Assembly: GCA_905221235.1 (NCBI GenBank)
Contig: CAJNCJ010000004.1
Location: 62,001-126,000 of the forward strand
Direction of reading: 5' to 3'
DNA: 64,000 nt
From: a bacterium
Lineage (GTDB): Bacteria > Bacillota > Bacilli > Lactobacillales > Streptococcaceae
Under the pieces are notes generated by a model. That model did not search any database and was not told the DNA's origin. It was given only the letters and a program-made list of their open reading frames with translations. The position numbers were made by a program, and so were the translations under genes. Positions 27,111-36,637 of the stretch are shown here, piece by piece (positions within the stretch are counted from its first letter, which is position 1; every line of letters starts with the position of its first letter).

Positions 27111-28457
27111 TTAGTAAAGATCTAAATAGTTATCAATTTCCCATTGTGAAACGAAAGTTGCATAACTTGCCCATTCAATTCGTTTTGCTTCAAGGAAACT
27201 AGTATAGATATGTTCTCCAAGAGCTGCTCTGACAACCTCATCTTCTGTCAAAGCTTTCAAGGCGTTGTGAAGAGTTGATGGAAGGTCTGTGATACCAGCT
27301 TCCTTACGCTCTTCTGCTGTCATGATGTAGATATTTTCTTCGATAGGAGCTGGTGCTTCGATTTTATTTTCAATACCATGCAAACCAACCTCCAAAAGAA
27401 CAGCCATAGCGATGTAAGGGTTCGCCATTGGATCCACTGAACGCAACTCAAGACGAGTCCCCATACCACGTGAAGCAGGCACGCGCACAAGTGGCGAACG
27501 GTTACGACCAGCCCAAGCAATGTAAACCGGCGCTTCATAACCTGGAACCAAACGTTTGTATGAGTTAACCGTTGGGTTCATGATGGCAGTATAGTTGTAA
27601 GCATGTTTGATCAAACCACCAAGGAAATGGTAGGCTGTCTCTGACAACTGCATTCCTTTTGGATCATTTGGATCAAAGAAGGCATTATTTCCTTCTGCAT
27701 CAAACAAGGACATATTACAGTGCATACCTGATCCAGCAATACCAAATTTTGGTTTCGCCATAAAGGTTGCGTAAAGGCCATGTTTGCGAGCAATGGTTTT
27801 AACAACGAGTTTAAATATTTGAATCTTATCACAAGCACGGAGAACTTCATCGTACTTGAAGTCAATCTCATGCTGTCCAACCGCAACCTCGTGGTGACTC
27901 GCTTCTACTTCAAATCCCATTTTGGTCAAGACATTGACAATCTCACGACGTGTATTGTCCGCAAGGTCAGTAGGCGCCAAATCAAAGTAGCCACCCTTGT
28001 CATTTACTTCAAGTGTTGGGTCACCATTTTCATCCAACTTAAATAGGAAGAATTCTGGTTCTGGACCAAGGTTGAAAGATTTGAATCCCACTTCTTCCAT
28101 GTGACGAAGAGCACGTTTCAAATTGCCACGAGGGTCACCTGCAAACGGCTCACCTTCTGTTGTATAGACATCACAGATCAAACCTGCAACACTTCCATTT
28201 TCATCTCCCCACGGGAAGACTGTCCATGTATCCAAGTCAGGGTACAAGTACATATCCGACTCATTGATACGTACAAAACCTTCGATAGAAGATCCATCAA
28301 ACATAGCCTTGTTTGACAAGACTTTATCTAACTGTTCATCTGTAGCAGGAATTTCGACGTTTTTCATGGTTCCCAAAATATCTGAGAACATGAGACGAAT
28401 AAAGGTAACATTTTTTTCCTTGACTTCACGACGAATATCTGCAGCTGTGATTGGCAT
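27111..28457 (-). CDS. glnA: Glutamine synthetase, type I
   Basis: 448-aa enzyme making glutamine from glutamate, ammonia and ATP. Motifs in order: [24 protein letters not shown], the ATP loop [12 protein letters not shown] and glutamate-binding [13 protein letters not shown]. It has the GSI-alpha length and lacks the adenylylation Tyr region of enteric enzymes. Second gene of glnRA, 36 bp after glnR, repressed by GlnR under nitrogen excess. Confidence 0.98.
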   Translation of the reverse strand: MPITAADIRREVKEKNVTFIRLMFSDILGTMKNVEIPATDEQLDKVLSNKAMFDGSSIEGFVRINESDMYLYPDLDTWTVFPWGDENGSVAGLICDVYTTEGEPFAGDPRGNLKRALRHMEEVGFKSFNLGPEPEFFLFKLDENGDPTLEVNDKGGYFDLAPTDLADNTRREIVNVLTKMGFEVEASHHEVAVGQHEIDFKYDEVLRACDKIQIFKLVVKTIARKHGLYATFMAKPKFGIAGSGMHCNMSLFDAEGNNAFFDPNDPKGMQLSETAYHFLGGLIKHAYNYTAIMNPTVNSYKRLVPGYEAPVYIAWAGRNRSPLVRVPASRGMGTRLELRSVDPMANPYIAMAVLLEVGLHGIENKIEAPAPIEENIYIMTAEERKEAGITDLPSTLHNALKALTEDEVVRAALGEHIYTSFLEAKRIEWASYATFVSQWEIDNYLDLY

Positions 28458-28493
28458 GAGTTTTCTCCTTAATGTATGACTACTTGCGGTTGC

Positions 28494-28850
28494 CTAACCG
28501 CGACCAAAAGGTGACCGTACTGAAGCAAAGCGACCCTGTTGGAGGAGTTCATTATGAAGTGCACGACGCACCTCAGTCTGACTCACCGCTTTCTTGGATT
28601 TCGCTTCACGTTCAGCATATTTTTTCTTAATGGCAGCGATATTATAACCTTCAGAAATATAATCTTTGATTTCAAGCAGACGATCCATGTCATTCAAGGA
28701 ATACATGCGACGGTTCCCTTCGTTTCGATCAGGCTTAATCAACTCTTGATCTTCATAATAACGAATCTGACGCGCCGATAGATCGGTCAACTTCATAACA
28801 CTGCCGATAGGAAAAACAGCCATATTTCGGCGAAATTCTTTTTCCTTCAT
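28494..28850 (-). CDS. glnR: GlnR nitrogen repressor (MerR family)
   Basis: 118-aa MerR-type regulator: FPIGSVMKLTDLSARQIRYY, YEDQELIKPDRNEGNRRMYS and a C-terminal tail RRALHNELLQQGRF that senses feedback-inhibited glutamine synthetase. It binds TGTNA-N7-TNACA; such a site lies at 28910-28926. Operon with glnA. Confidence 0.97.
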   Translation of the reverse strand: MKEKEFRRNMAVFPIGSVMKLTDLSARQIRYYEDQELIKPDRNEGNRRMYSLNDMDRLLEIKDYISEGYNIAAIKKKYAEREAKSKKAVSQTEVRRALHNELLQQGRFASVRSPFGRG

Positions 28851-28873
28851 TTACAATTTCCTTCTTTCTGTCT

Positions 28874-28902
28874 ATTATAGTCTAAAAAAAGACAAACGTC
28901 AA
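28874..28902 (-). promoter_or_regulatory. Promoter of glnRA
   Basis: Minus-strand TTGACG (28897-28902) and TATAAT (28874-28879), 17-bp spacer. Confidence 0.85.
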
Positions 28903-28909
28903 TTGATAA

Positions 28910-28926
28910 TGTTATAAAATGTAACA
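28910..28926. promoter_or_regulatory. GlnR operator
   Basis: TGTTATAAAATGTAACA, a perfect match to TGTNA-N7-TNACA, 7 bp upstream of the -35 box and abutting the stop codon of the upstream gene. Confidence 0.9.
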
Positions 28927-29454
28927 TTATTTTTCTTTTTTCTCTAAAAAGAGCCGAATACGATCAATATCGTAATTTACGAGAATTGCGACAAAAACTC
29001 CCATGAAAGTTTCTGATACACGCGCAAATACGTACAAAATTGTCTCTCCACTCGGGATCGATAGGGTAATGATTAACATAGCTGCTACACCACCAATAAC
29101 CCCTGCTTTGTTATTCATGGCTACATTTGTCATAATGGTTAACATGGTGCAGATTGGAACAACTACCAAGGTCACCCAAAAGGCTTCGTGGAAAAAGGTA
29201 TTTAATAAGAAGAAAACCAGCGCATAGAGGCCACCGATACTATTTCCTAGAATACGCGAAGTCCCAAAATGGACACTCTTATCAAAACTCTCCCTCAGGC
29301 TAAACACGGCTGTCAAAGCACCGATTTGAAGACCTTTCCAACCAAAAAAGCCAAAAATCAAGAGAACTAGAAAAACAGCAATACCTGTTTTAAAGGTTCG
29401 CATACCAAGTTTGAACTGGGATTTATCGAATTTATATTTTTTAAAATAACTCAT
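28927..29454 (-). CDS. FUSC/aromatic acid exporter family membrane protein
   Basis: 175-aa membrane protein with about five segments: MRTFKTGIAVFLVLLIFGF, ALTAVFSLRESFDKS, RILGNSIGGLYALVFF. This N-terminal half matches FUSC/UPF0421 (YgaE-like) proteins, without the long cytosolic C-terminus of larger members. Ends at the GlnR operator. Substrate unknown. Confidence 0.82.
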   Translation of the reverse strand: MSYFKKYKFDKSQFKLGMRTFKTGIAVFLVLLIFGFFGWKGLQIGALTAVFSLRESFDKSVHFGTSRILGNSIGGLYALVFFLLNTFFHEAFWVTLVVVPICTMLTIMTNVAMNNKAGVIGGVAAMLIITLSIPSGETILYVFARVSETFMGVFVAILVNYDIDRIRLFLEKKEK

Positions 29455-29540
29455 AATCTCAACTTTCTATTTCCATTTTATCATAAATCGGTGATTTTTA
29501 TGAGGAATAGTTGAGAGGAAGCGTTTTTATTTTAAGCAAA

Positions 29541-29570
29541 AGAAAAGAGGAACTTTCATCCCTCTCTTCT
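29541..29570 (-). terminator. Terminator of pgk
   Basis: A 12-bp stem (AGAAGAGAGGGA / TTCCTCTTTTCT) around TGAAAG. Its core GGGATGAAAGTTCC is identical to that of the yneF terminator at 45392-45417. Confidence 0.75.
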
Positions 29571-29589
29571 TTGATTTAGTTATAAAATC

Positions 29590-30786
29590 TTATTTTTCTG
29601 TCAAGGCTGCAAGTCCTGGAAGAACTTTACCTTCAAGAAGTTCCATTGATGCTCCACCACCAGTAGAGATCCATGAGAACTTGTCTGCACGTCCAAGGTT
29701 GATTGCTGCGGCAGCTGAGTCACCACCACCGATGATTGATTTAACGCCTGGTTGTTTCACGATAGCGTCCATCACACCGATTGTACCAGCTTGGAAGTCT
29801 GGGTTTTCAAATACACCCATAGGTCCATTCCATACAACTGTTTTCGCACCAGTCAAAGCTTCATCAAATTTAGCGATAGATTTTGGACCAATGTCAAGAC
29901 CAAGGAATCCTTCAGAAACTGCTTCACCTTCAGTGTCACGCACTTCAGTGTAGCCAGCAAATGCGTTAGCTTCTTTAGAATCAACTGGCAAGATCAATTT
30001 ACCGTTTGCTTTTTCAAGAAGAGCTTTCGCAACATCCAATTTGTCTTCTTCTACAAGTGAATTACCGATTTCGATACCTTGCGCTTTGTAGAATGTGTAA
30101 GTCATACCACCACCGATAAGGACTTTATCAGCTTTTTCAAGCAAGTTTTCGATAACACCGATCTTGTCTGAAACTTTTGAGCCACCAAGGATAGCCACGA
30201 ATGGACGTTCTGGAGTTTCAACTGCTTCTTGGATGTAGGCAATTTCGTTTTCAAGAAGGAAACCAGCAACTGCTTTTTCAACGTTTGCTGAGATACCAAC
30301 GTTAGATGCGTGTGCACGGTGAGCTGTACCGAATGCATCGTTTACGAAGATACCATCTCCAAGTGATGCCCAGTATTTACCAAGCTCAGGATCGTTTTTA
30401 GATTCTTTTTTGCCATCAACATCTTCGTAACGAGTGTTTTCAACCAAAAGAACTTGTCCATCTTCAAGAGCGTTGATAGCTGCTTCCAATTCAGCACCAC
30501 GAGTTACACCTGGGAACACAACATCTTGACCAAGTTTTGCTGCCAAGTCTGCCGCTACAGGAGCAAGTGATTTACCAGCTTTATCAGCTTCTTCTTTCAC
30601 ACGTCCAAGGTGAGAGAAAAGAATTGCACGTCCACCTTGTTCGATGATGTACTTAATAGTTGGAAGAGCTGCTGTGATACGGTTGTCGTTAGTGATTACG
30701 CCATCTTTCAATGGTACGTTGAAGTCAACACGAACGAGGACTTTTTTACCTTTCAAGTCAACGTCTTTAACAGTAAGTTTTGCCAT
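29590..30786 (-). CDS. pgk: Phosphoglycerate kinase
   Basis: 398-aa glycolytic enzyme making ATP from 1,3-bisphosphoglycerate. [15 protein letters not shown] and [12 protein letters not shown] are the PGK signatures, with [15 protein letters not shown] and the nucleotide-loop region [13 protein letters not shown]. Single-gene unit with an extended -10 promoter. Confidence 0.98.
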   Translation of the reverse strand: MAKLTVKDVDLKGKKVLVRVDFNVPLKDGVITNDNRITAALPTIKYIIEQGGRAILFSHLGRVKEEADKAGKSLAPVAADLAAKLGQDVVFPGVTRGAELEAAINALEDGQVLLVENTRYEDVDGKKESKNDPELGKYWASLGDGIFVNDAFGTAHRAHASNVGISANVEKAVAGFLLENEIAYIQEAVETPERPFVAILGGSKVSDKIGVIENLLEKADKVLIGGGMTYTFYKAQGIEIGNSLVEEDKLDVAKALLEKANGKLILPVDSKEANAFAGYTEVRDTEGEAVSEGFLGLDIGPKSIAKFDEALTGAKTVVWNGPMGVFENPDFQAGTIGVMDAIVKQPGVKSIIGGGDSAAAAINLGRADKFSWISTGGGASMELLEGKVLPGLAALTEK

Positions 30787-30822
30787 GTTACAAAAACCCC
30801 TTTATTTATTTTATTCGAAACT

Positions 30823-30831
30823 ATTATATCA
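30823..30831 (-). promoter_or_regulatory. Extended -10 promoter of pgk
   Basis: TGATATAAT on the minus strand, about 40 bp before the ATG; no good -35 hexamer. Confidence 0.6.
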
Positions 30832-30953
30832 CACTTTGGAAATATAAGGAAAGATTTCACAAGATTTTTCGATATTTAATCTTCATGACATGCTAGAGTG
30901 TATTATTTTTTATTTCCCTAACGAATTTTCTTTCAAAAATCTTAGCTTAACAC

Positions 30954-30982
30954 TTGTTAGATTTACTTTTATCCTTTAAAAT
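30954..30982 (+). promoter_or_regulatory. Promoter of the Na/Pi transporter gene
   Basis: TTGTTA (30954-30959) and TAAAAT (30977-30982) with a 17-bp spacer. Confidence 0.55.
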
Positions 30983-31025
30983 AGAATAGGAGAAATTCCG
31001 TTATTATTTTTCGGAGGAAAAAGAA

Positions 31026-32657
31026 ATGTCCATTAATTGGCAGGAAATTTTATTTCACTTTTTAGGTGGTCTGGGACTATTCTTATATAGTATCAAGACC
31101 ATGGGAGACGGTTTGCAACAAGCTGCTGGAGATCGCCTTCGTTTTTACATTGACAAGTACACCAGCAATCCCTTTTTAGGTGTTCTAGTCGGGATTGTCG
31201 TAACTGCCCTGATTCAATCAAGTACAGGGGTTACAGTTATCACGGTTGGACTGGTCAGCGCCAGTCTCCTCACTCTTAGACAGGCTATCGGAATTATCAT
31301 GGGAGCCAACATCGGAACCACCGTTACTTCCTTTATCATCGGTTTCAAGCTTGGTGAGTATGCTTTACCCCTGATTTTCCTTGGAACCATGTTCCTCTTC
31401 TTTACCAAAAACAGAACAGCAAACAATATCGGACGCATCCTGTTTGGCGTAGGGGGAATCTTCTATGCTCTAAACCTCATCAGTGCCGGTATGAGCCCTC
31501 TTAAAGATTTACCACAATTCAAGGAATACATGGTAACCTTAGGACAAAATCCTGTGTTGGGAGTTTTTGCCGGTGCAGTGATTACCGTCCTCATCCAAGC
31601 TTCTTCTGCGACAATCGGGATTTTGCAAGGTCTCTATGCAGGTGGATTCCTTGACCTTAAAGGTTCTCTACCGGTTCTCTTCGGGGATAATATCGGAACA
31701 ACCCTAACAGTTATCCTAGCAGCTGCTGGAGCAAACATCTCTGCCAAACGGGTTGCAGCAACCCACGTTACCTTTAACGTTTTAGGAACTATTCTTTGCC
31801 TAATCTTATTAGGTCCATTTACGTCTATGATTGAGTACTTCCAGGCACTCCTTCACCTCTCACCTGAGATGACCATCGCCTTCTCTCACGGTGCCTTTAA
31901 CGTAAGTAACACCATTGTACAATTTCCATTCATCGGAGCCTTGGCCTACTTTGTAACCAAGCTCATCCCTGGTGAAGATGAAATTGTTAAGTACGAGCCA
32001 CTTTATCTTGATGAGCACTTGATTAAACAAGCTCCATCAATCGCTCTCGGAAATGCGAAAAAAGAACTCCTTCACTTAGGAAATTATGCTTCTAAAGCCT
32101 TTGACCTTTCATACAACTACATCATTGACCTCAATGAAAAGGTTGCTGAAAAAGGACACAAGACAGAAGAAGCCATCAATACCATTGATGAAAAATTGAC
32201 TCGTTACCTGATTACTCTTTCAAGTGAAGCCCTTAGCCAGAAAGAAAGTGAAGTGCTCACCAACATTCTTGATTCATCCCGCGATTTGGAACGGATTGGG
32301 GATCACGCAGAAGCCCTAATCAATCTGACCGACTATCTTCAACGTAAAAATGTTGAGTTCTCTGAAGCTGCTTTGCAAGAACTAGCTGATATCTATCAAA
32401 AAACCACTGCCTTTATCAAGGATGCCCTTGATAGTGTAGAAAACAATGATATCGAAAAAGCTCAAAGTCTGATTGAACGTCATAAAGAAATCAACAATAT
32501 GGAACGTGTTCTCAGAAAGACCCACATCAAACGCCTCAACAAGGGTGAGTGTTCAACACAAGCTGGGGTCAACTTTATCGATATTGTTTCCCACTACACT
32601 CGTGTATCAGACCATGCTATGAATCTGGCTGAAAAAGTCATCGCTGAACAAATCTAA
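31026..32657 (+). CDS. Na/Pi cotransporter family protein with PhoU domain
   Basis: 543-aa protein. Residues 1-310 are a membrane domain with two inverted NptA repeats (IVVTALIQSSTGVTVITVGL and VITVLIQASSATIGILQGL; the QSS/T motif is the family signature). Residues about 340-540 are PhoU-like helices (SSRDLERIGDHAEALINL, SHYTRVSDHAMNLAEKV). Imports phosphate with sodium or acts as a regulator. The stop codon sits at the edge of a BOX element. Confidence 0.92.
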   Translation: MSINWQEILFHFLGGLGLFLYSIKTMGDGLQQAAGDRLRFYIDKYTSNPFLGVLVGIVVTALIQSSTGVTVITVGLVSASLLTLRQAIGIIMGANIGTTVTSFIIGFKLGEYALPLIFLGTMFLFFTKNRTANNIGRILFGVGGIFYALNLISAGMSPLKDLPQFKEYMVTLGQNPVLGVFAGAVITVLIQASSATIGILQGLYAGGFLDLKGSLPVLFGDNIGTTLTVILAAAGANISAKRVAATHVTFNVLGTILCLILLGPFTSMIEYFQALLHLSPEMTIAFSHGAFNVSNTIVQFPFIGALAYFVTKLIPGEDEIVKYEPLYLDEHLIKQAPSIALGNAKKELLHLGNYASKAFDLSYNYIIDLNEKVAEKGHKTEEAINTIDEKLTRYLITLSSEALSQKESEVLTNILDSSRDLERIGDHAEALINLTDYLQRKNVEFSEAALQELADIYQKTTAFIKDALDSVENNDIEKAQSLIERHKEINNMERVLRKTHIKRLNKGECSTQAGVNFIDIVSHYTRVSDHAMNLAEKVIAEQI

Positions 32658-32762
32658 TGCTCTTCGAAAATCAAATTCAAACCACGTCAACGTCGCCTTG
32701 CCGTACTCAAGTACAGCCTGCGGCTAGTTTCCTAGTTTGCTCTTTGATTTTCATTGAGTATA
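32658..32762 (+). repeat. BOX element (boxA-boxC, no boxB)
   Basis: About 105 bp on the plus strand. BoxA (GCTCTTCGAAAATC, CGTCAACGTCGCCTTGCCGTA) joins directly to boxC (GCGGCTAGTTTCCTAGTTTG, ending TTTTCATTGAGTA). It begins right at the transporter stop codon. Confidence 0.88.
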
Positions 32763-32771
32763 AGAACCAAG

Positions 32772-32798
32772 AAGCTATCCTAATTGGATGGCTTTTTT
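32772..32798 (+). terminator. Terminator of the Na/Pi transporter gene
   Basis: AGCTATCC-TAATT-GGATGGCT followed by TTTTTT, downstream of the BOX element. Confidence 0.8.
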
Positions 32799-32836
32799 CT
32801 TTTCCTAACCAAGAATTGCTTTTCTACCATATAGAA

Positions 32837-32871
32837 AAATGCTTTGATTCACAATGGAATCAAAGCATTTT
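32837..32871. terminator. Terminator overlapping the stop of the immunity-like gene
   Basis: AAATGCTTTGATTC pairs with GAATCAAAGCATTT (13-14 bp), with T-tract on the minus strand. The TGA stop at 32860-32862 lies inside the stem. Confidence 0.8.
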
Positions 32872-33156
32872 AAAGAGTTGCCCATACATAAGGGCAGAAG
32901 CTGCGGTTCCTCTGTACTTGGCTTCTTCTCTTTTGATAAAGCGAGCCAAGTTGAGCAACTCAGGTGCCGGATGTCTAGGATTCTTGAGCAATTCACGATT
33001 GACCAGGCCTGAGAGACGGACTGCCAGCAATTGCTCATTTGTAGTAGGCAGTTTTTTTGCAGTCTCTAGGAGAGCAGCAACCAAATCTTCACTCAAATCA
33101 TGGCGAGCATGATTGTAAAGATCTTTTACAAGGCTTTCTAGGTTTGGTTCTACCAT
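32860..33156 (-). CDS. Bacteriocin immunity-like helical protein
   Basis: 98-aa soluble, all-helical protein (VEPNLESLVKDLYNHARHDL ... RFIKREEAKYRGTAASALMY). Length and helix pattern resemble the enterocin A/pediocin immunity family, a four-helix bundle that protects producers from class IIa bacteriocins. Start at 33156 has GGGAGG upstream; three codons are trimmed from the longest frame. Cotranscribed after pepA. No bacteriocin gene is adjacent, so the function is tentative. Confidence 0.65.
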   Translation of the reverse strand: MVEPNLESLVKDLYNHARHDLSEDLVAALLETAKKLPTTNEQLLAVRLSGLVNRELLKNPRHPAPELLNLARFIKREEAKYRGTAASALMYGQLFKML

Positions 33157-33177
33157 CCCTACCACCTCCCTTATGGC

Positions 33178-34242
33178 TTAATAATTTTTAATCAAATCAA
33201 CTGTTGAACGATCCAATTTTTTCACCAAGGCTTGCAAGAAAGCTTGCGCTTCTAAGAAGTCATCCATAGCGTAGAGGGTTTGGTGAGAATGGATATAACG
33301 AGCGCAGACACCGATAGTTGTAGATGGAACACCACCATTTTTCAGATGAGCTGCGCCAGCATCTGTTCCGCCTTTACCACAGTAGTATTGGTACTTGATA
33401 CCAGCTTCTTCAGCCGTTGTCAAAAGGAAATCCTTCATACCTGGGAGAAGCAAGTGACCTGGATCGTAGAAACGAATCAAGGTTCCATCTCCAATCTTGC
33501 CTTGACCACCGTAGACATCACCTGCTGGTGAGCAATCAACTGCTAGGAAAACTTCTGGGTCAAACTTAGTTGTGGAAGTATGAGCACCACGAAGACCAAC
33601 TTCTTCTTGGACGTTAGAGCCAAGATAGAGTTCATTTCCGAGTTTTTGACCTGACATAGCTTCCGCCAACTCGCTCACCATGAGAACCCCGTAGCGGTTG
33701 TCCCAAGCTTTTGAGATGATATTTTTCTCATTGGCTGTCAAGATTGCAGAACTATCTGGTACGATGGTGTCGCCAGGACGGATGCCAAAGCTTTCTGCCT
33801 CAGCCTTATCCGCAAAACCGCCATCAAAGACGATATCTGCAATAGCTGGCATGGTTGGTCCACCCTTTCCACGAGTCAAATGTGGCGGAACAGAACCTGA
33901 AATCACTGGAATTTCACGACCATCACGAGTCAGGAGTTTGAAACGTTGGCTGCTGACTACCATAGGGTTCCAGCCACCGATTTCTACGACACGGAAGGTA
34001 CCATCTGGCTTAATCTCACTAACCATAAAACCAACTTCATCCATATGAGAAGCGACCAATACGCGCGGTGCATCCGCAGCTTCTGAATGTTTGATACCAA
34101 AAATACCACCCAAGCCATCTGTCACCACTTCATCCACGTGCGGTGTCAACTTTTCACGAAGATAAGCACGGACAGGTGCTTCATGACCTGAGATCGCAGC
34201 AAGTTCTGTTACTTCTTTGATTTTTGAAAATAATGTTGTCAT
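33178..34242 (-). CDS. pepA: Glutamyl aminopeptidase, M42 family
   Basis: 354-aa cytosolic metallo-aminopeptidase. Metal and catalytic residues: SHMDEVGF (His/Asp), EVGLRGAH (Glu pair region), VAVDCSPAGD (Asp), GGTDAGAAH, and ARYIHSHQT (His). M42 length is normal. Forms tetrahedral particles that clip acidic N-terminal residues from peptides (family knowledge). Followed 21 bp later by the immunity-like gene. Confidence 0.93.
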   Translation of the reverse strand: MTTLFSKIKEVTELAAISGHEAPVRAYLREKLTPHVDEVVTDGLGGIFGIKHSEAADAPRVLVASHMDEVGFMVSEIKPDGTFRVVEIGGWNPMVVSSQRFKLLTRDGREIPVISGSVPPHLTRGKGGPTMPAIADIVFDGGFADKAEAESFGIRPGDTIVPDSSAILTANEKNIISKAWDNRYGVLMVSELAEAMSGQKLGNELYLGSNVQEEVGLRGAHTSTTKFDPEVFLAVDCSPAGDVYGGQGKIGDGTLIRFYDPGHLLLPGMKDFLLTTAEEAGIKYQYYCGKGGTDAGAAHLKNGGVPSTTIGVCARYIHSHQTLYAMDDFLEAQAFLQALVKKLDRSTVDLIKNY

Positions 34243-34478
34243 TTCAGTTCCTTCTTTCTTTCATCCATTTTACCACTTTTTATAGGAGAAGGATAGCGGG
34301 AAGGTGGATTTCTAAATTAGTATCTTAGTCTTACTGTATCTTAGAAAAGCTTGTATTTTCTTGCATGTGAGGTGAAATCTAAGAACTATTCCAAGACCAA
34401 CCAAACTATTAATTCCCAAACACAAAACAATTCAATGCTATATTTGTTCAGTTTTTTCATGAAATTTGCAGAAAATAG

Positions 34479-34507
34479 TTTACTTCACCTTCTTATTTCT
34501 TTAAAAT
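34479..34507 (+). promoter_or_regulatory. Promoter of galE
   Basis: TTTACT (34479-34484) and TAAAAT (34502-34507), 17-bp spacer. The rest of the 293-bp gap to pepA shows no other recognisable feature. Confidence 0.65.
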
Positions 34508-34535
34508 AGTACAAAACTAGGAAAAGGAAAAAATC

Positions 34536-35534
34536 ATGACCAAAACAATTCTTGTTACAGGTGGAGCTGGCTACATTGGCTCCCATACCGTTAAAGCTCT
34601 TTTAAATGCTGGCTATCAGGTACATGTTCTAGATAATCTCTCTACAGGAAATCGAGCGGCTGTGGATAGTCGTGCTAGCTTTAAACAACTGGATGTTTAT
34701 GATGCTAGCGCCTTAAAGGCTTACTTAGAAGAAAATCAGATTGATGCTGTTCTTCATTGTGCAGGTGAGATTGTTGTGAGCGAAAGTATTGAAAATCCAA
34801 GTAAATACTTCACTGCCAATGTTGCTGGTATGAACCAAGTTCTCAAAGTCTTGTCTGAAGTTGGTATTCAAAAAATCATGTTCTCTTCGACTGCTTCCCT
34901 CTATGGTAATAACTGTATTGACAAGCCTGCAACTGAAGATACCCTGCTCGACCCTGTCAACCCTTATGCAGAAACAAAACTGATGGGTGAACGAATGATT
35001 TACTGGATGGCCAATCGCTACGATTGGAAATATGTCATTTTCCGTTACTTTAATGTAGCTGGGGCTGAAATGGATGCTTCAAACGGTCTGCGCGTGAAAA
35101 CTCCAACACATATCATTCCAAATATCAACAAGACCGCACTGGGACAAAATGATAGCTTGAAAATATTTGGAGATGACTACGATACACGTGATGGTTCATG
35201 TATTCGGGATTACATTCATGTCTTGGATCTTGCACAGGCTCATGTTAAAGGAATGAACTACCTATTTCAAGAAAACAGTTCTTCTCAAATCTTTAACTTA
35301 GGAACTGAAAAAGGCTATACCGTCAAAGAAATCTTTAAAACTGCTGAAGAATTACTGAATCAAAAAATACCACACGAAATTGTTGCTCGCCGTGCTGGTG
35401 ACCCAGCTAGCGTCCTAGCAGGTGCATCAAAAGCTAAACAATATCTTGACTGGCAGGCTAGCTACTCCCTTGAAGATATTATTTTATCGGATTATCATTG
35501 GCGTGTTAAAGAAGGCAAAAACATTTTAGAATAG
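34536..35534 (+). CDS. galE: UDP-glucose 4-epimerase
   Basis: 332-aa short-chain dehydrogenase. NAD-binding GGAGYIGSHTVKALL, catalytic Ser/Thr in SSTASLYG, YxxxK as YAETKLM, and VAGAEMDASNGLR of the substrate loop. Interconverts UDP-glucose and UDP-galactose for the Leloir pathway and surface polysaccharides. GAAAAGG ribosome site. No other galactose genes are adjacent. Confidence 0.92.
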   Translation: MTKTILVTGGAGYIGSHTVKALLNAGYQVHVLDNLSTGNRAAVDSRASFKQLDVYDASALKAYLEENQIDAVLHCAGEIVVSESIENPSKYFTANVAGMNQVLKVLSEVGIQKIMFSSTASLYGNNCIDKPATEDTLLDPVNPYAETKLMGERMIYWMANRYDWKYVIFRYFNVAGAEMDASNGLRVKTPTHIIPNINKTALGQNDSLKIFGDDYDTRDGSCIRDYIHVLDLAQAHVKGMNYLFQENSSSQIFNLGTEKGYTVKEIFKTAEELLNQKIPHEIVARRAGDPASVLAGASKAKQYLDWQASYSLEDIILSDYHWRVKEGKNILE

Positions 35535-35599
35535 GAAAACAGAGGAGAAGGTCCTGGTACTCTCTCCTTGTTTTATTCATTAAATTGTCAGAAAATTTA

Positions 35600-35628
35600 T
35601 TGACAGATTAAATAAATCGTGTTACAGT
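35600..35628 (+). promoter_or_regulatory. Promoter of the piu operon
   Basis: TTGACA (35600-35605) and TACAGT (35623-35628), 17-bp spacer. In pneumococcus this operon is repressed by the orphan regulator RitR; I cannot assign its site here. Confidence 0.65.
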
Positions 35629-35677
35629 AATATCCGCGGGTATCTTTCGATACCAAATCTATTTGAAAGGATGGGGT

Positions 35678-36637
35678 ATGAAACTTTCTCATTATTTAAT
35701 TGGCTTACTTCTACTCCTAGTCTTTCTCTCTATTAGCATTGGAACCAGTGATTTTTCATGGGGAAAACTCTTTGCTCTGGATCATGAAACTTGGCTTCTC
35801 TTTCAAGAGTCCCGTCTTCCAAGAACCATCAGTATTCTCCTGACGGCCTCTAGTATGAGTATGGCAGGACTTCTCATGCAGACTATCACTCAAAATCAGT
35901 TTGCTGCTCCAAGCACAGTTGGAACCACTGAAGCCGCCAAACTAGGAATGGTATTGAGCCTCTTTGTCTTTCCGTCGGCTAGTCTGACCCAAAAGATGCT
36001 CTTTGCTTTTGTTTCATCCATCGTATTTACCCTCTTCTTCCTAGCCTTTATGACCATTTTTACTGTAAAGGAAAGGTGGATGTTGCCTCTGATTGGGATC
36101 ATCTATAGCGGGATTATCGGTTCTGTGACAGAAGTTATCGCCTACCGTTTCAATCTGGTTCAGAGTATGACTGCTTGGACCCAGGGGTCCTTCTCCATGA
36201 TTCAGACCCATCAGTATGAATGGCTCTTTTTAGGCCTCATTATCCTGATTGCCGTTTGGAAATTGTCCCAAACCTTTACCATCATGAATCTGGGCAAGGA
36301 AACCAGTGAGAGTCTGGGGATTTCCTACTCCCTACTTGAAAAACTGGCCCTCTTTCTGGTGGCGCTAACGACTAGTGTCACCATGATTACCGTGGGTGGC
36401 TTACCTTTCCTCGGAGTTATTGTTCCCAATCTTGTTCGCAAGCGCTATGGAGATAATCTAAGCCAGACCAAACTCATCGTCGCACTAGTCGGTGCCAATC
36501 TAGTTCTGGCCTGCGACATCCTATCCCGAGTTCTGATTCGGCCCTATGAGCTGTCTGTCAGTCTTCTACTAGGAATCATTGGTAGCCTCGTCTTTATCCT
36601 ACTTCTATGGAGAGGGGGACGAAAAGATGCAGTTTAA
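35678..36637 (+). CDS. piuB: Iron-compound ABC transporter permease PiuB
   Basis: 319-aa FecCD-family permease with about nine membrane segments. QESRLPRTISILLTASSMSM and VTVGGLPFLGVIVPNLVRK are FecCD signatures. The ATG at 35678 has AAAGGA upstream; the longer frame begins at a TTG before that site. First of four genes for iron/haem-siderophore uptake. It overlaps the next start by 11 bp. Confidence 0.9.
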   Translation: MKLSHYLIGLLLLLVFLSISIGTSDFSWGKLFALDHETWLLFQESRLPRTISILLTASSMSMAGLLMQTITQNQFAAPSTVGTTEAAKLGMVLSLFVFPSASLTQKMLFAFVSSIVFTLFFLAFMTIFTVKERWMLPLIGIIYSGIIGSVTEVIAYRFNLVQSMTAWTQGSFSMIQTHQYEWLFLGLIILIAVWKLSQTFTIMNLGKETSESLGISYSLLEKLALFLVALTTSVTMITVGGLPFLGVIVPNLVRKRYGDNLSQTKLIVALVGANLVLACDILSRVLIRPYELSVSLLLGIIGSLVFILLLWRGGRKDAV

